Positions 33,272 to 47,727 of a DNA stretch of 64,000 nucleotides are shown here, piece after piece. The position numbers and the translations under genes were made by a program. Origin of the DNA: Cryptomeria japonica (taxonomy: Eukaryota; Streptophyta; Pinopsida; Cupressales; Cupressaceae); contig NW_026728917.1 in the NCBI RefSeq assembly GCF_030272615.1, positions 372,001 through 436,000 of the forward strand, read 5' to 3'. Within the stretch, counting starts at the first letter, position 1. Every line of letters starts with the position of its first letter. Under the pieces are notes generated by a model. It was not told where the DNA came from. It ran no database searches and saw only the letters and a list, made by a program, of their open reading frames with translations.

Positions 33272-33518
33272 AGTCTCTATCATGTCATGATACTTTCACT
33301 TCTTTTCACAAGCATAAGCCTTCATCACTCATCCACTTGTTCCACACATTCTTTCCCTTCTAGCAATACATCATGGACCTTTAAGGGAGCTTCCTTGAGG
33401 GACTTTGTTATCAGGGATGCTGAAACTTCTTTAGGTGATTGTGGTATTGTTGCCTTTAAAAAAGAATCTTGTTATTACAATATTCAACATAATTATTAAA
33501 TTGATACAAGAAGGATTT

Positions 33519-34508
33519 CTAAATTGTCACCTCTTGGAGAGGCTTTTTTATGATGAAACCTTGTTCAAGTATGGTGGAGGACTGAAATGAGCTGCTGCAC
33601 CCATTTATCGTGCATTTGGTTGGACAATATTTCTCATTGCACTGATGTGCTTTATGGTTCAATTCAATCGCCACAGCACAGGGATTAATGCAGCTTGGAA
33701 GAGAGCATTTTCTGTTGCACATATGTTGAGGGGAATCGCACTTGTGCTGGCCAGGCTGCCCTGGCCACAGAGAACATTTCTCATTACAATTTGAAGATGT
33801 CTCATATAAGTAACAGCTCTGGCCACATGTATGATTTTTCCTTTTGCAATTGTGATTTCCTTCATGCCCTGCTAAATCCCCGCATAAGCTTAAGCTGTCT
33901 CCTTCTCGAGTACAATAACTGCAGTTTTCTGTACACAAATGACTCCCCATGCAAGAATGACGGTCACCATGCCCTTTCTCCATCACACATCTCCAGAAGC
34001 AAACAGAACATTTGCATCCACAAACTGATAGTCCTTGCTTTACTTTGCCAAGAGCTACATTAGCCTCTAGCTGCAACCTTTGCTCCTCGTCATCATCACA
34101 GAAATCTGTGGTGTTTGAACTTATAGAAGACTCCCCGACAGCAACAGGAAAATCAGGAACTCCTTCCTGTGTGTTGAAATTATCCAAAACCCTTAATTCT
34201 TCATTTGTATCTGTCACAGAAAGGCATCCCATGTGGACCGCAGACGTAAGATTTCTCCTCAGGATATCAACTGTCATAGCCACTCACTTGCTGTCAATAT
34301 CAGTCCAGTCCTTGGCTGCAATCTGAGCTATAATAAGCTTCAGATCCCTCATGAAGGTGAATCCACTGTAATAGCAAGAATCGATTCTTTATGTCACCGC
34401 TTCTGCTAGCTCACTCAGGCTCTCTCTATAATACTCAGATCTATTATAAGGAGCCATAGCAGCAATCTCGACCTTTCCGTCGTACATTTTAAAAATGAAA
34501 TTGTTCAT
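33519..34508 (-). pseudogene. Cys/His-rich zinc-binding fragment with extra nonsense change, copy 2
   Basis: Equivalent to 4592-5581. Copy 2 alone has A at 34286 in place of G, which turns an Arg codon (CGA) into TGA in the minus-strand frame, upstream of the zinc-binding part. It also differs at 33661 and 33676, changing Ser to Leu and Val to Ala near the C-terminal Cys cluster. With the TAA shared by all copies (34391-34389), this copy has two stops. The Cys and His ligands themselves are intact. Confidence 0.5.
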
Positions 34509-34729
34509 TTGTGCTTTCCTACACAATGATCCTGATAGTTGCATTTATAATTATCTGAAATTTAACTTTCATTAAATCAAAATAAAGAACTATTAGATCT
34601 TCATACAACTTCGCTTCCACCGACTTTCTCAACAACAACTCAAACCAATCACACCTCCTTCCTACCACTCCCGACAGGAACTTCGCTGCTTGCAGCTCTC
34701 GCTAAAAAAGGGTTTGGGTGGTACATCAT

Positions 34730-34859
34730 GGCGCTTGCTATGAGGCCCTTTAAACAGCACCCCATAGCTCCCTACTTCATAGGTTGCACGATGCTGCAGG
34801 AGGAGGCTAGGAAGTAGGGGGCCATGGGGTGCTGTTTAAAGGACCCCATAGCCAGCGCC
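34730..34859. ncRNA. Candidate miRNA-like foldback, copy 2
   Basis: Identical to 5803-5932 in both arms and loop as far as I can read. Confidence 0.4.
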
Positions 34860-35791
34860 TAAAAACAGATGAGACGATATGTACGTACGGCTCATTAGGC
34901 ACATTACCAAGTAAACACTATCATTAAAGTCTAGTTAAACTCCGTCAGTAGTTCGATCGTGCACACAGATCAACTTGATTGTTTTCCTGTGCATTAATGA
35001 CCTTATTTCAGAGTTCACATGCCAAGCGATGCAACTAGCAACTGATGAAAATGATCCTGAGATCAACTTAGAGGTGTACTGTAAAAACACAGTTGTAAAG
35101 CATCTGCATTTTGCAGGGATTTCTCACATGCGCAAAGTTGATAATTATAGCGCTTTCATCATTAAAGAGCCAAGTTCCACTAATTGACAAAATTGTCATG
35201 TGAGCTCTGAAACGAAGCCAAGTCCTGTAGAGAAAAACTGGTGAGTTGATATGTACGTACCGCTCAAATATGGAGTTTTGTTAGCGTGGCAAGGACATTT
35301 GGTTGCAGCAGAGCAATAGCACAAATGTTGTTCAGTTCAGTGTTTAAATGGTGATTTGCATTTTAGATAGTTCATTTATTATGCGGATGATAATGTTGAA
35401 GTAGTTATATTAAAGAATTGATCAGTATTTGTATAAAAGATTAATAATAGTTGTATGATAGACCTAAAACGGAAAAGTAATGAGCAATGTATTTGTGCAT
35501 AGATGATCATCTATTAGTTCTTCCGCACAATTTCAATAATATTTGAAGGTCTCTTAAACATTAGGTTATATATTTTATTGGAAATGTTTATTAAAATATT
35601 AATATTTCATATTTTAATAAATTTGGTTCACATTTTATTATCAAATAATTGTAGAATTAAATAATATGGAGCCCTTTAACTTGCACATTCTAATCTTAAA
35701 CCTAATAATCACCATTAAAGATTCCTACCTCATTCTTATACTCTTGCCTCTTGTCACTAATTACAAATCTCAATCTTCTAGCTACATTTAC

Positions 35792-36061
35792 AATGACTAG
35801 GCTTAACTATATTAATTTGCAAGCGAGGATACAAACATACATCTTTGTCCATCTAGAATAAGTTGAAGAGTTATTGGAAGAGGAGACCATGATATAAGCA
35901 TGATCACTCTAGGCTATGGAAGTGGGAATGACTAGGCTTAACTATATTAATTTGCAGCGAGGATACAAACATACATCTTTGTCCATCTAGAATAAGTTGA
36001 AGAGTTATTGGAAGAGGAGACCATGATATAAGCATGATCACTCTAGGCTATGGAAGTGGGA
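35792..36061. repeat. 135-bp tandem duplication, copy 2
   Basis: Same as 6865-7134, including the tgcaagcg/tgcagcg difference between its two halves. Confidence 0.9.
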
Positions 36062-36808
36062 AATTTCAACCACACCAGCTACTTGAGCGATTCATAAATT
36101 ATGATTATGTGTGCCTATAGCCACTCCCAACCTCACTTCTTTCCTTGATTTGATCCTACCAAAACCAACATCCTACTATTTCTCATTCAATTCCACAATG
36201 AAATATCAATTGTAAATACTACAATCATTATGTATAAATGATGTCATGTATCCATTTTCTAGTAAATTGTTTATAAATTGTGTTTTATTTACATACATGA
36301 ATTTAATGCTCCCTTACCTTCTATAGATCCTTTTGATATTGCAATTGAACTTAACCTAAATGTTTTATCATATCAATTGAGCACACATTTACATGATTGG
36401 TTTTATGTGGTAGTATTTTAAGTCATTTAATTGCATTCATTTTACATCTCTAATCCCTCAAACAATATTTCTTATTTAAGAATGTTAAAGGAGGATCAAC
36501 ATAAAAAAATTGGATTTTGTGCACAAAAAACGAAAGATGAAATCATATTTGAGGGTCCTTGCTTACTATATTTGATCCTTGTATGGTTTTGAGAGGTTGA
36601 ACTAGAAAAACTTATCTCCTTGTGACATAATGAGAACTCTTCAAAAAAAAAAAAATGGCTAGTCTGTAGATATTCAAAGTAGTGAAAGCCAAGTTCCACA
36701 TGGAAACAAGAAACAAAGTAGAACAAGTTACTACATATTGTTAAATATGTATTTATATGATGAGTTTATGGTCTTAGATCTAAGTTGGAGGTCTACACTT
36801 AGTAGGAG

Positions 36809-36811
<3 letters not shown>

Positions 36812-36873
<62 letters not shown>
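36812..36873. repeat. (GA)n microsatellite, about 31 repeats, copy 2
   Basis: About 62 nt, five GA units shorter than copy 1. It accounts for the 10-bp length difference of the two units. Confidence 0.95.
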
Positions 36874-36876
<3 letters not shown>

Positions 36877-37868
36877 TTTAATTAAAAGGTAGTTTCTTTT
36901 ATCCTATAAATTTCAATTTAGATTTTGTAGTTTGAAATTTAATTTATTATATAAATAAAATTCAAAATACAATTATTAGTATTTTAATTATTATTTGTCT
37001 TAGACATTTTTAATTACATGTCTTAGATAGGTTGTTACATGCACGAAACCAGATCAAAGCCTTAGACGAGATGCTTAAGTCTTGAAGCCAAACAATATAT
37101 ATAAATAGATGTCGACTCATCCTATTTTTCAACTTCTTTAAGGTGGGTTGAATAGAATGATAAAACTTTCTAGACCTTTCAACCTTCCTTTTGATGCATT
37201 TTTTGATGAGTGGAACTAACATAATAGAACTTTCTAGACTATTCTGACTCTTCCTTCCTACATGGATCACACAACATAATACAACTTATTGTCCTATGAG
37301 AATTCATTTTTCTGTGGATCGCCTAGCATGATATAGCTTGCTAGCTCGTAGAATCCATGTTACCTTGTTTCTCTCTCTCATAGATCACCCAACATAACAC
37401 AACTTGCTAGTCTATGGCATCCACGTTTTCTCATTTCTTCTCCCCATGAACTCATAGCTTTGCTAGTTGTTGGATCACAAGTTCATTATTTGATGCATGC
37501 TCTTTCTCTTTCTAGGTGACTACTTGTGTTCTTGTAATAACATTCCGAGAATCAAATTAGTGGCTAAGACATTTTTATTTTTATTATTGAGGTCTCTTCA
37601 ACTGGTTGACTTAGAGATTTTTGTTTTAGTACTAATCCCTTTGTTTTGTGTCTTTTGTCTTTGATTTCCTTTTTTTGACTTTTTTTATTTTGTCTTGTTT
37701 TGTGTTCCCTTGCATGTGTTTGGATGAGTAAAGATCTTAAGATTGGGGGCTTGGTTCCTCAAAATTAGTGATGGCTTATCTCTTTGTGATCTTGCTCCTA
37801 TTTTCTCCTCTCTTTTTTCCTCATCTTTCTACTTTATCGTGAGTATTTGCATAAAATCGTACTCTTGT

Positions 37869-38657
37869 TAAAGTGGGGGATAAACATAACATCGTAAATT
37901 GTAATCGATATAATTCACACCTCCTTCTTGTGGCCCTACTTTAGTTCATCCAATCCTAGTTCTTCCCTACACCTATTTTGGCTCATTTTACTTGAAATTT
38001 TATGTCACCTAATTGCATGACCTAGTGGACCCCATCCTAGAATGTTGCTCTCCAAGATACAACCTTGTTTTTCCTATTTTGGGAGGAGAAGGGCGCTTGG
38101 GGGACCCCTATCTAGACCAGGATGTCTTGGGTGCCATGGTCCCCCTTAAACAAGTCCTAAATTAAATAGGACTGGGCACTATGCCTCCTCAATTTATTTT
38201 TCTCCACATACCTCAATGTAACCATTGGAGGTAAGCCTTACTGGTAATTTACCAATGAAACTATATATAAAGGCATCCTATCAATTAAATTTGATTATCA
38301 TTTTCATACCCCATCATTTGTGCATACACCAATCATTTGTTATCAAGCATTCTTAAGCACTCAAGGTAGGATTTCATCCCACCATATTCTTAAAACATCA
38401 TGGAGAAAATTGTATCATTCCTCATGCAAGCATGTATGTTCTATTAGGTCATGTTCATGTTATGTCAAGTCATGTTATTGCATTGACATATGTGATCACA
38501 TTCAAAGAGGATTGCACAATCAACTTCAATAAGTCATTACTGATTTGAGGTATTATGATATAGAATTTACTTTAGTATTTCAGTTACAAGTTGAATTTAA
38601 TTCAAGGCTTTATCTCTTGAACTGGGGTTTAACCTTTAAGGCAAATCCCCATCAACA
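37869..38657 (+). mobile_element. Gypsy polypurine tract and 3' LTR remnant, copy 2
   Basis: Equivalent to 8952-9740, with the purine tract at its start and the TATA box near 38258. Confidence 0.5.
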
Positions 38658-41245
38658 ACCCTATTTCTTTCTTTTTGTGTGAAGGGAATTATCTCAAGAG
38701 TTGTGATTGGGAAATCTGGTACTAGTGTCAATGACAACGATCAGACTCAACTTTTGAAGGTGCAAAAAGTAGAGGACTAGGGTGATCAAATCCCCTCGAT
38801 CTCATGAATTTTTGACAACCTTTCAATGATGGATTATGTATGTCATCCTAATTTGGAAAACATCCAGTCTATTTGCCCCTGATACTTGGAGGACTAGGGC
38901 AATCTGCTCCCTTAGTCTTGACAATTATGCCTAAATATTTCTTTGTAGGTTCTGATCCATTTTCCCACCTCAGATCTAAGTTTACATCTCTGCATGATAT
39001 CTAGAACATTATGTTACTATTATTCAATATCCATTTCTCATTATTTTTCCTAGATCTAGCATTACAACTTAACCCTAATTGCTATTCAAATTTAACTCTA
39101 ACAAGGTAAGGATTAACTTGATCCGAGTTTAGTTATTTCAGGATTGAATAAATTAAATTCCTTCCCTTGATGTGAGGTTGGTCCCAAGTGAAATTAGTGG
39201 CTTTATTATCAATCCAGGTGGTGAAACCCTAATTTATCAATACCTTACAATTTGTATAATTTAATTATATAGTTTTGAAGTAAGATTTTTTTCAATGGTG
39301 ACTTGCAATGGAAAAGATTATTTCTAAACCCAAAATGTGTTCCTAATTATATCAATAAAAATAGAACATTTTTCTAGTTGGGTATTCCCCCCAAAAAAAT
39401 TCAGAAGGCTTCATTTCATTCTTTTTAGCATCCATTCTATTCTCTAAGAAACATTAACAACAAATTGCCAAAATGGTATCAAATTTATTTTGTATCAAAT
39501 AATTTTTGTTGTTGTTGTTGTTTAAAAACTTATGTGAGGGTTTCGGATTTGTACTATTTAATGACCTATTTTTTGTTGTTGAAATGGAAGTATGACAAAT
39601 CTCCCAATATATGTCAGGAGAAGGGAGTAGTCTTGGATGGTTTGAAGTCATCAACCCAAGTACAAGATTACTTCATTATAGTATACAAGTGCTGAAATAT
39701 TTTCCCTTTAAAATTACGCTAGATGTAGGTAAATTTGAAAGGGAAGTAGGACAAATCTCTCGGAAAAATCACATGACATAAGAAGGGAGTAGGCTTGGAT
39801 GGTTTGAAGTCATCAAACTAAGCACAAAATTTCTTCGCTATAGTATACAACAAAAAAAAGTTCTTGAGAGTTTCAAGTTCTCCACAAAAATGGACCCTAG
39901 GGGTTAATAATTCATAGATGAAAGATGTGAGAGATAAATGGAAGACCTTGATAAATAAATTACTAAGCAAAAATATCAATCTTGGACTCAAGAATAGTTG
40001 ATCAAACAACCTCAAATAATGTACTAGGAAACATAATCAATCTTGAACTCAAGAATAGCTAAAGAAATCTACTTTAAAATCCACACTGCAAGTGTACATA
40101 GAGAATTAGAGGCACCAATAAAAATTTAATTAGGCTACCATGAGAAGATGGGCCATAAGAAAAAAAGAAAAAATTTTAGGGCAGGGAATTATAAAATTTT
40201 GGTGTTGGAAATGGTATACTATTGAAATATTAGAAGTTTTGTTTGGTTATAATTACTCCTATAAAAATAGATTTAGATGTGCTATTGGGAGCATATAATG
40301 GCTCGAATTAAAAAAAATTAAATTTATCAGATCTTAAAATCTAATTTTTAATATTTTTATATACATGTATATGTACAAAAGGAAAATAAACCTTTTCAAA
40401 TTTTGATCTAGGCTATTCAAATCTAATGGTACAAATTAATCTAGATTAGTAAACAATAGTTGTGTTCTAGTGTCAATTTAGAATAGAAAAATAAGCATCA
40501 AAAGAAACATGATGGATAATGATACTTAGTTTTATAATTAATGTGATGGAATAAATTTAATTTAAAACTAGCTTTGATGATTTTATATAAAAAATTAAAT
40601 ACTTTCTTTGTGTCTTGTATCTATTATTGTGGGTTTAGACACAAATTTTCTTAGTAAAATTTATTACCCAACGCTATTACAATGAACCTCTTAAAATATA
40701 TTAGCAAATCACAAAGTACAGAAATAATTGCACAAAATTGAGACAAAACATATATTAATATATTGAATTAAGAAAATTTTCAATGTAGAACATCATTGGT
40801 CTCTTTGAGGGGGCAATATCATGAGTTCATGCTTGCAACAATAAAATTCATAAATGACTATAGTAGTATACATACGCTCTACATGTACTAATTTTACCTA
40901 ATACGTGGTTATTATTTTCAAACATGTGAGATTAACTAACATAGGAAAAGAGATGATTTACAAAGCGTATATATCCAATTCTTTCCTTATGTATACCTCA
41001 ATGCAAAAGTAATTATTTAATAAAATAGTTAGGACTATGGTTCCTTATATGCCCTCACTCTTAAACGAGGATTTATTATCAAATCTTGAGATGAGAATTT
41101 TTTTGTTGCCTTTCGAAGAGTGATTAGACCACATTACATATTTGTGTTGCATAGCATGCTACTAGAAGAGAACTTAAATTATAATGTAGATTTGTATTTG
41201 GTATGAATGACAATCAAGTATACATTCTGGTGCCAAGAGCATAAA

Positions 41246-41413
41246 TCCCTTCATATCAAACATAGGTAATGTACCAACTAAGCGTGAATACACTAGAAAA
41301 TATTCATCTTAAAAACAAAAATGGATTACTCCCTTCATATCAAACATAGGTAATGTACCAACTAAGCGTGAATACACTAGAAAATATTCATCTTAAAAAA
41401 AAAAATGGATTAC
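41246..41413. repeat. 84-bp tandem duplication, copy 2
   Basis: Same as 12329-12496. The flanking gene-free DNA, 38658-41245 and 41414-42057, also matches copy 1 except for C instead of T at 40672. Confidence 0.9.
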
Positions 41414-42057
41414 TAGGTGGAACTTGGAGGAAAGAGAAAGCTCCAATTTGTATGCCATAGATTTAATATTTTTGTAAAAAAATGTAGGTCCCATGAATCA
41501 TTTGTGCTCGTTTTTATTTAATCTTCAACTTTAGGGAAGATTATTTATATACAGTTAGATGCAAAAAGGACCATTTCATCAATGTCAAAATTTTATTTGG
41601 AGTAATCTTGATTGTTTTTTACTTCATATGTAAATATATGTGATCTAAAAATAATCCTTAAGGGTTTATATAATTGTGTCATGTGTGTGAAGGGTGGAAT
41701 CCATGACTTGTACTTCGGAACTACTTGGTATATATATTTGGATAGATAGGGGATATTGTCCATTCATAGCTTGGTTATGGTGTTGAAAATTATATTATAA
41801 AACCATTCTACACGTGGTAACTGTTTTGTCTAACATTGTTTATTATACACAAAGAAATCAAAATGGGTCTTCAAGAACTTATCAATAAATTTTGATTGGT
41901 CATCTAATTATGAATGATGTGCACACCACATCTTGAGATATGTACTATTGTTATAGATGTGTTGGACACATTGACTAATGAGAGTTTAATAATATAAAAT
42001 ATAAAATTAATAATTAATTGTGGTGCATCTTGGAATATTCGACATCATAATGGGTTA

Positions 42058-42714
42058 AATATTAATTCTAGCAAGACCCATCAATGCAGTGGCATCCACA
42101 AATTGGAGATAAGCATATGGATGAAGGCGATCACCCCAATTCCAACCCTAAATTAAACCTTGCCGAACACAAGACTTGATAAATTTACCGAGACCCTCTA
42201 CCATGAGAGTGAATAAGAATTGGGAAAGAGGTTCCCCTTGTCGAAGACCTCTGCATGCACCAAATAAATCCATGGGCTCACTGTTAATAAGGGCTGCAAA
42301 TGAAGCCATTCAATTTTGAAGCCAAAGGCAATAAGCACTTTATAAAGGAATTTTCATTTGACTCTAACATAAGCTTTGGCTATATCCAATTTAATAAACA
42401 TAGCCTTCTCCTTAGATATCTCCATAGAATGAATGGCTTCTGATGCTATAAAAATCTCATCCAAAATTTGCCTTCCAACCCCAAAACCATGTTGCTCTTC
42501 TGAAATAAGTTTATTGAGCCATGACTTGAGCCTTTCAACAATCAGTTTAGTGATTGTTTTATGAACCACGTTACAAAAGGCTATAGGATCGAAAGAACTC
42601 AGAGAATTTTCTCCCTCCTTCTAAGGTATGAGAGCAAGGAAAGTAGCGTTCATATCCCTGAGCTTCTGTTTATTTATATAAGACTCCCACACCACCTTCA
42701 AAATATCCAACTTA
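42058..42714 (-). mobile_element. LINE reverse transcriptase, 3' part, copy 2
   Basis: Equivalent to 13141-13797, with the same degraded catalytic box and stops. Confidence 0.8.
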
Positions 42715-42719
42715 ATTAT

Positions 42720-45700
42720 TGGAAGGAAGTGAAGTAGTGAAACAACTTCTTACACTAACCTTGAGAGGAGTATAATGCAAAAAATTTTACAGATCCTTAT
42801 AGCAGTTACAGAAACTTAACACAAATAAACAAAATATCATGCATACCACAACTCACCAACACAATCATTTACATGGGAAAACCCGTTCAGGAGAAAAACC
42901 CCACACTCCAAAAGTAGCTCAATAAATTATTCAACAATCAATAACAGATTACAATATACTTGCAGAGAAATCTCTTCAGAAGAGAACTACTAATCAAAGA
43001 CTCAGAGGTAACACAATAGCCGTAAGACTCTTACACACAACCTCTATCTCACACACCTCATATATAGGAGATACAATATAAGAAAGCATCAAACGGAATT
43101 ACAAAACCATGGGCTAAAACCACCCAATAAACTAGAGCAGAGGTTATCCCCATTATAGATGTGTTATGATGTGTCAAAACACACATCAACATGTGTTCCT
43201 CCATTATACATCTCATTTATGTGTCCAATGCATTTTATATTTTCTATTTCAGGAGTCCAAACTTCCGAAGGCCATAACTTGTGAACCGTGTGTCTGATTG
43301 ACGAACTGTTTGAAGCATCAGAAAGCTAGAGAAATGCTCTATCACACCCCTCCAAAATGGAAACTTTAATATTTTCAAAACTAGCTATGATCTTACAACA
43401 AATTTTTACCGACGTGCTTATCTAGCGAACTAGAAGCTTTAGGGATAATTTCGCACCATTTCATGCTTAAACAAAAACTTACTATAAATAGTAACACATG
43501 TAAATTGAAGGTTGAGACACCATGTCCCAACATTCTCTCACTTGTCGAAGAACTTTCAAGAGCAAAGGGAGTATCAACACAATAATTTAACTACTAGGGG
43601 CCATGAGGCCCATAGACTCACAACACCATTTAAACCTCTTTATGCTCACAGTGTTAGTTAAAGAATCTAGAATATTCATCAAAGTCTCTACCTTAACCAA
43701 CTTCACCTTACCATCTTCAACCATATCTCTGACAAAATGATACTAAACATCAATGTGCTTAGTCTGGGCATGAAATGCTGGGTTCTTAGTTAAATGCAGA
43801 TCACACTCTGACTGTCACAGTAAAGTGTCACTATTTCTTGTTTTATTTGAATATTTTAACAAAGTCTCTTAACCCAAATGGATTCTTTACAAGCATGAGT
43901 AGCTACCATATACTCTTCTCTTGTAGTGGACAAAGAAACCACAACTTGCCGCTTACTCATCCTATTAATTGCACCGCCAAATAAAGTAAATACATAAGCA
44001 ATGGTGGATCTTCTGCTATCAATATAACCTGCCCAATCTAAATCCACATATCCATGAATATCAAGGTAAATCACATCTCCAACCAAATTACCATGATAAC
44101 AAAGAGAATACTTAGAGGTACCCTTCAAATATGTAAAGACTCTTTTGACTGCATCCCAATGAACTCTATCAGGATTAGAAATATGTTTGGAAAGAACTCC
44201 CACTTCTTGGGTAATGTTTGGTCTAGTACAAACCGTTGCATATATCAAACTTGCAATTGCACTCTGGTAAGGCACTCTACTCATTTCTTTCATCTCTGAT
44301 GGAGATGTAGGACAATCTAAAATAGATAATTTCATTCAAACTGTGAAGGGAACACATAATGGTCTACAATCCTGCATGTTGAACCTCTGTAAAACTGAAT
44401 TCACATACTTACTCTGCCCTAGCCATAGCTTTATGTTCACTCTATCTCTTCTAATTTACATCCCAACAATGTTTTTCGCTGCACCAAGATTATACATTTA
44501 AAATTTAGCAGCAAGCTGAGAATTCAATTCTGAAATCATACATTTTCCTTTACCAATGAATAACATATCATCAACATATAATGCAATGTACAAGAAATGA
44601 TCACCATTAGATTTATAAAAGACATAGTGATCTGATTTAGAATGCTCAGATCTTAAAATCAACACATTTGTATTAAATTTTTGGTGCCACATCCCAGGAC
44701 TCTGTTTGAGGCCATACAATGATTTCTTCAATTTATAGACCAAATTACTTTTACCTTTCACCACATAGTGCTCTAGTTGTGTCATATAAATACCTTCCTC
44801 TAAATCACCATGAAGGAAAGTAATTTTCACATCCATTTGCTCGACCTCTAAATTACAAGAAGTAGTAATAGAAAGCAAAAATCTAATGGATGTCATTTTT
44901 ACAACAGGAGAAAATATCTCACCATAATCAATACCCTCAACCTAAGAGTAATCTTTTGTAACCAACCTTACTTTATACTTCTCAATGCTTCCATCTGAAC
45001 CAATATTTTTCTTGAACACGCATTTGCAACCAACAGGCTTTCGTCCTTTAGACAATGGTACAAGATCCCATTCATCATTTTTTTTCAAAGCTTTCATTTC
45101 TTCTTCCATAGCATTCTTCCAAGATTCTGCATCATTCCTACCTAATGCCTCTTCTAAAGAAATAGGTTCATCCACATTAGTATTCAAAACAAAAATACAT
45201 CTCCAATCATTAGGTGAATACCTTTTAGTTGGTTGTCTATGTCATGTACACCTTTGAACAAGCCAAGTTGGAGGTTCTTCCTCATCTTCTAAAGATTCAG
45301 ATCTAGATGAGCTCTCCTCAACTTCTTTCCTATCAAGTTGACTCAATTCAACTCTTTTAGGCATAGAAGGGAATTGAATCATATCTTCCTGTTTAGTCTA
45401 TTATGGTTGCAATGTAGCAAAAGGAGACTTAATTTCTCTAAAAATAACACTTTTACTATTAATTACCTTTTATGCAACAAGGTCGCAAAGGTTGTATCCT
45501 TTTACACCATAACTATAACTGATGAAGATACATTTCACAACCTTCTCCTCCAACTTCGTACACTTCTCTTTTGGCACATGAGCATATGCCTCGCAACTAA
45601 AACCTCTAAGATGTCTCAAAGAAGGCTTGTGACCTGACCATGCTTCCATAGGCATTTTATCAACAAGAGTTGATGTAGTAGACCGTTAATCAAGTAGCAA

Positions 45701-46164
45701 GCAATGACAATTGCTTCAGCCCAAATTTTTAATTTTAGGCCAGCACAACTCAGCATACTCCTAGCCCTCTCCATCAATATCTTGTTCATTTTTTCTGCAA
45801 CTCCATTCTGTTGTAGAGAATACAGATTTATAATTTTTATGGAATCTATCAAAATCATTAGAGAAAATTAACCACCATTATCAATCTTCAAACATTTAAT
45901 TTTTTTTTCTAGTTTACAATTCGACCATTTCTTTAAATTATTTAAAACGATTGAAAACTTTAGATTTACTCTTTAGTAAGTATACCCCTGTCCTACTAAA
46001 ATCATCAAAAAAATAAACATAAGCAAAGAACAAAGCAAGATGCCACATTTCTCCTCTTTGTCCATCTTAACACCAATGGATACCAATATGTGAATTATAA
46101 ACAAAAATTAACTATAAATAGTAACATCATGTAAATGCCAAGTTGAGACACCATTTTTCCAACA
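42720..46164 (-). mobile_element. Deleted Copia retrotransposon nested in a LINE, copy 2
   Basis: Equivalent to 13803-17247: full 3' LTR at 42720-43532, RNase H 43856-44335, RT 44498-45187, integrase about 45470-46070 and the LTR stub 46095-46164. It is flanked by ATTAT at 42715-42719 and 46165-46169. Confidence 0.88.
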
Positions 46165-46169
46165 ATTAT

Positions 46170-46497
46170 ATCCCAAAACTCTTGATAAAATTCTATAGGG
46201 AACCCATCTAGGCTAGGGAATTTTCCCCTTCTTCAAGAGAAACACAATTTTTCCACTCTCAAGAAGAGAGATAGTTCTAAGGAGATCCTCATTCATTGCA
46301 TCACTAGTAATGGCAGGAATACTATCAAGCACAAACCCTTCCTATACATTGGCCAAAATAGAGTCCTCTTTTAACAATTCTGCAAAAACTCTAATGGCTT
46401 CCTCAACAATCTCTTTGTAAGAAGGAATAGGAACTCCCTTAGAGGAAAGAAGAGAATAAAATGAATTTCCTTGGACCTCTTGCCCTTAACTGAATTG
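46170..46497 (-). mobile_element. LINE reverse transcriptase, 5' part, copy 2
   Basis: Equivalent to 17253-17580. Confidence 0.75.
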
Positions 46498-46566
46498 TGA
46501 AATAAAACCATTAGGCGTCAAAAATATTGAAAAATAAATTAGTATATATAAAATATATAATATAGT

Positions 46567-46709
46567 TATCAACTGTAAAGAATCCAAAGCTGAAGTAATA
46601 TACTAAGAACACCATAATAAAATTCATCAATTTTTGTTCCAAGGCTTACTGCGTCTTTGTACGCGTCAGGATCGATCCCTTTCTTGGCCTCTTCATACTC
46701 AGTTGCCAT
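46567..46709 (-). pseudogene. Truncated ankyrin-PGG gene 5' end, copy 2
   Basis: Equivalent to 17650-17792: ATG at 46709, about 22 codons of exon 1, then intron-like sequence. Confidence 0.6.
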
Positions 46710-47727
46710 AGATTTTTTTTTACATTGCTACCTTCAGCGCTATCAAATATGCTTTATTATAATGTCATCAAATAATTCAACCTACAGTATGATCTATAGC
46801 AAATTTCTGTGTTTCAACCTTCAACACTAGTATTATGTCGTGTCTACAGAGGGAATACCCGTCCAAAAGGCGTGGAAGAAATAAGACTATGAGGAGATTC
46901 CATCGACAAGATAAATCTCACGACTGTGACACTGCCAAAATAGTGGTAATGTGAGTCTCGTTGCCTTCTCATAGAACTTTTTAACCTTTTTTTTTCAAAT
47001 AGTAGCTACCTGAAGTGACCTTTCACTTTTTTTTTGCTATTCACGCTCAGTTGCCATGAAATTTCTTTTCTATTGCCATGAAGTTTTATTTTTCTACTAC
47101 ATTTATACTCTAAAAAATTTGCAGGTTAGTGACGACTCTTAGCTTTATCTAACCTACCGACCCTTAGATTCAAGATAATTTTTTTTCTAGGGTGATTGAT
47201 CATTCTGCTAGGCTCTTGACGATAGTCTTGAACATCTGTTTACACAATATTAAATAATGTGATTACAAAGTATTATGCTGTGAAATGGATGCGGCTCCAC
47301 ATATTGCAATAATAGACTTTCTTTAAACATAAAGAGAAAAATGGACATCAAGTCTAAAAGGCGTGGAAAATATATGACAGAAAGAAGTGTCCATCGTCAA
47401 CATTAACCCCATGACTACGACCTCGCGAAAGAGTGCCAACACTAAAGTGATTAATCGTTCTGTTTGTCTATTCGTGGTTAGTTGACATGACATCTTTCTT
47501 TCGTCATTTTCTAAGGCTGGTCAAGATGCTTCCTTATAATATCAGTGAATAATGTGACATAAACTATTCTGTTGTGAAATGGATACGGCTCTACACATTA
47601 GAATGCATCCTCACTTTAAAGTAGAAAAATGGGCATAGCTGTTAAAAAAGACATGAAATGACAATATGACAGAAAGGTGATTCTCTTGAAGAAATTGATT
47701 TCATGGCTGTCAGTTTTTGGAAGTGGA
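46710..47727. repeat. Three degenerate copies of an ankyrin-gene 5' flank, copy 2
   Basis: Equivalent to 17793-18810. Confidence 0.5.
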
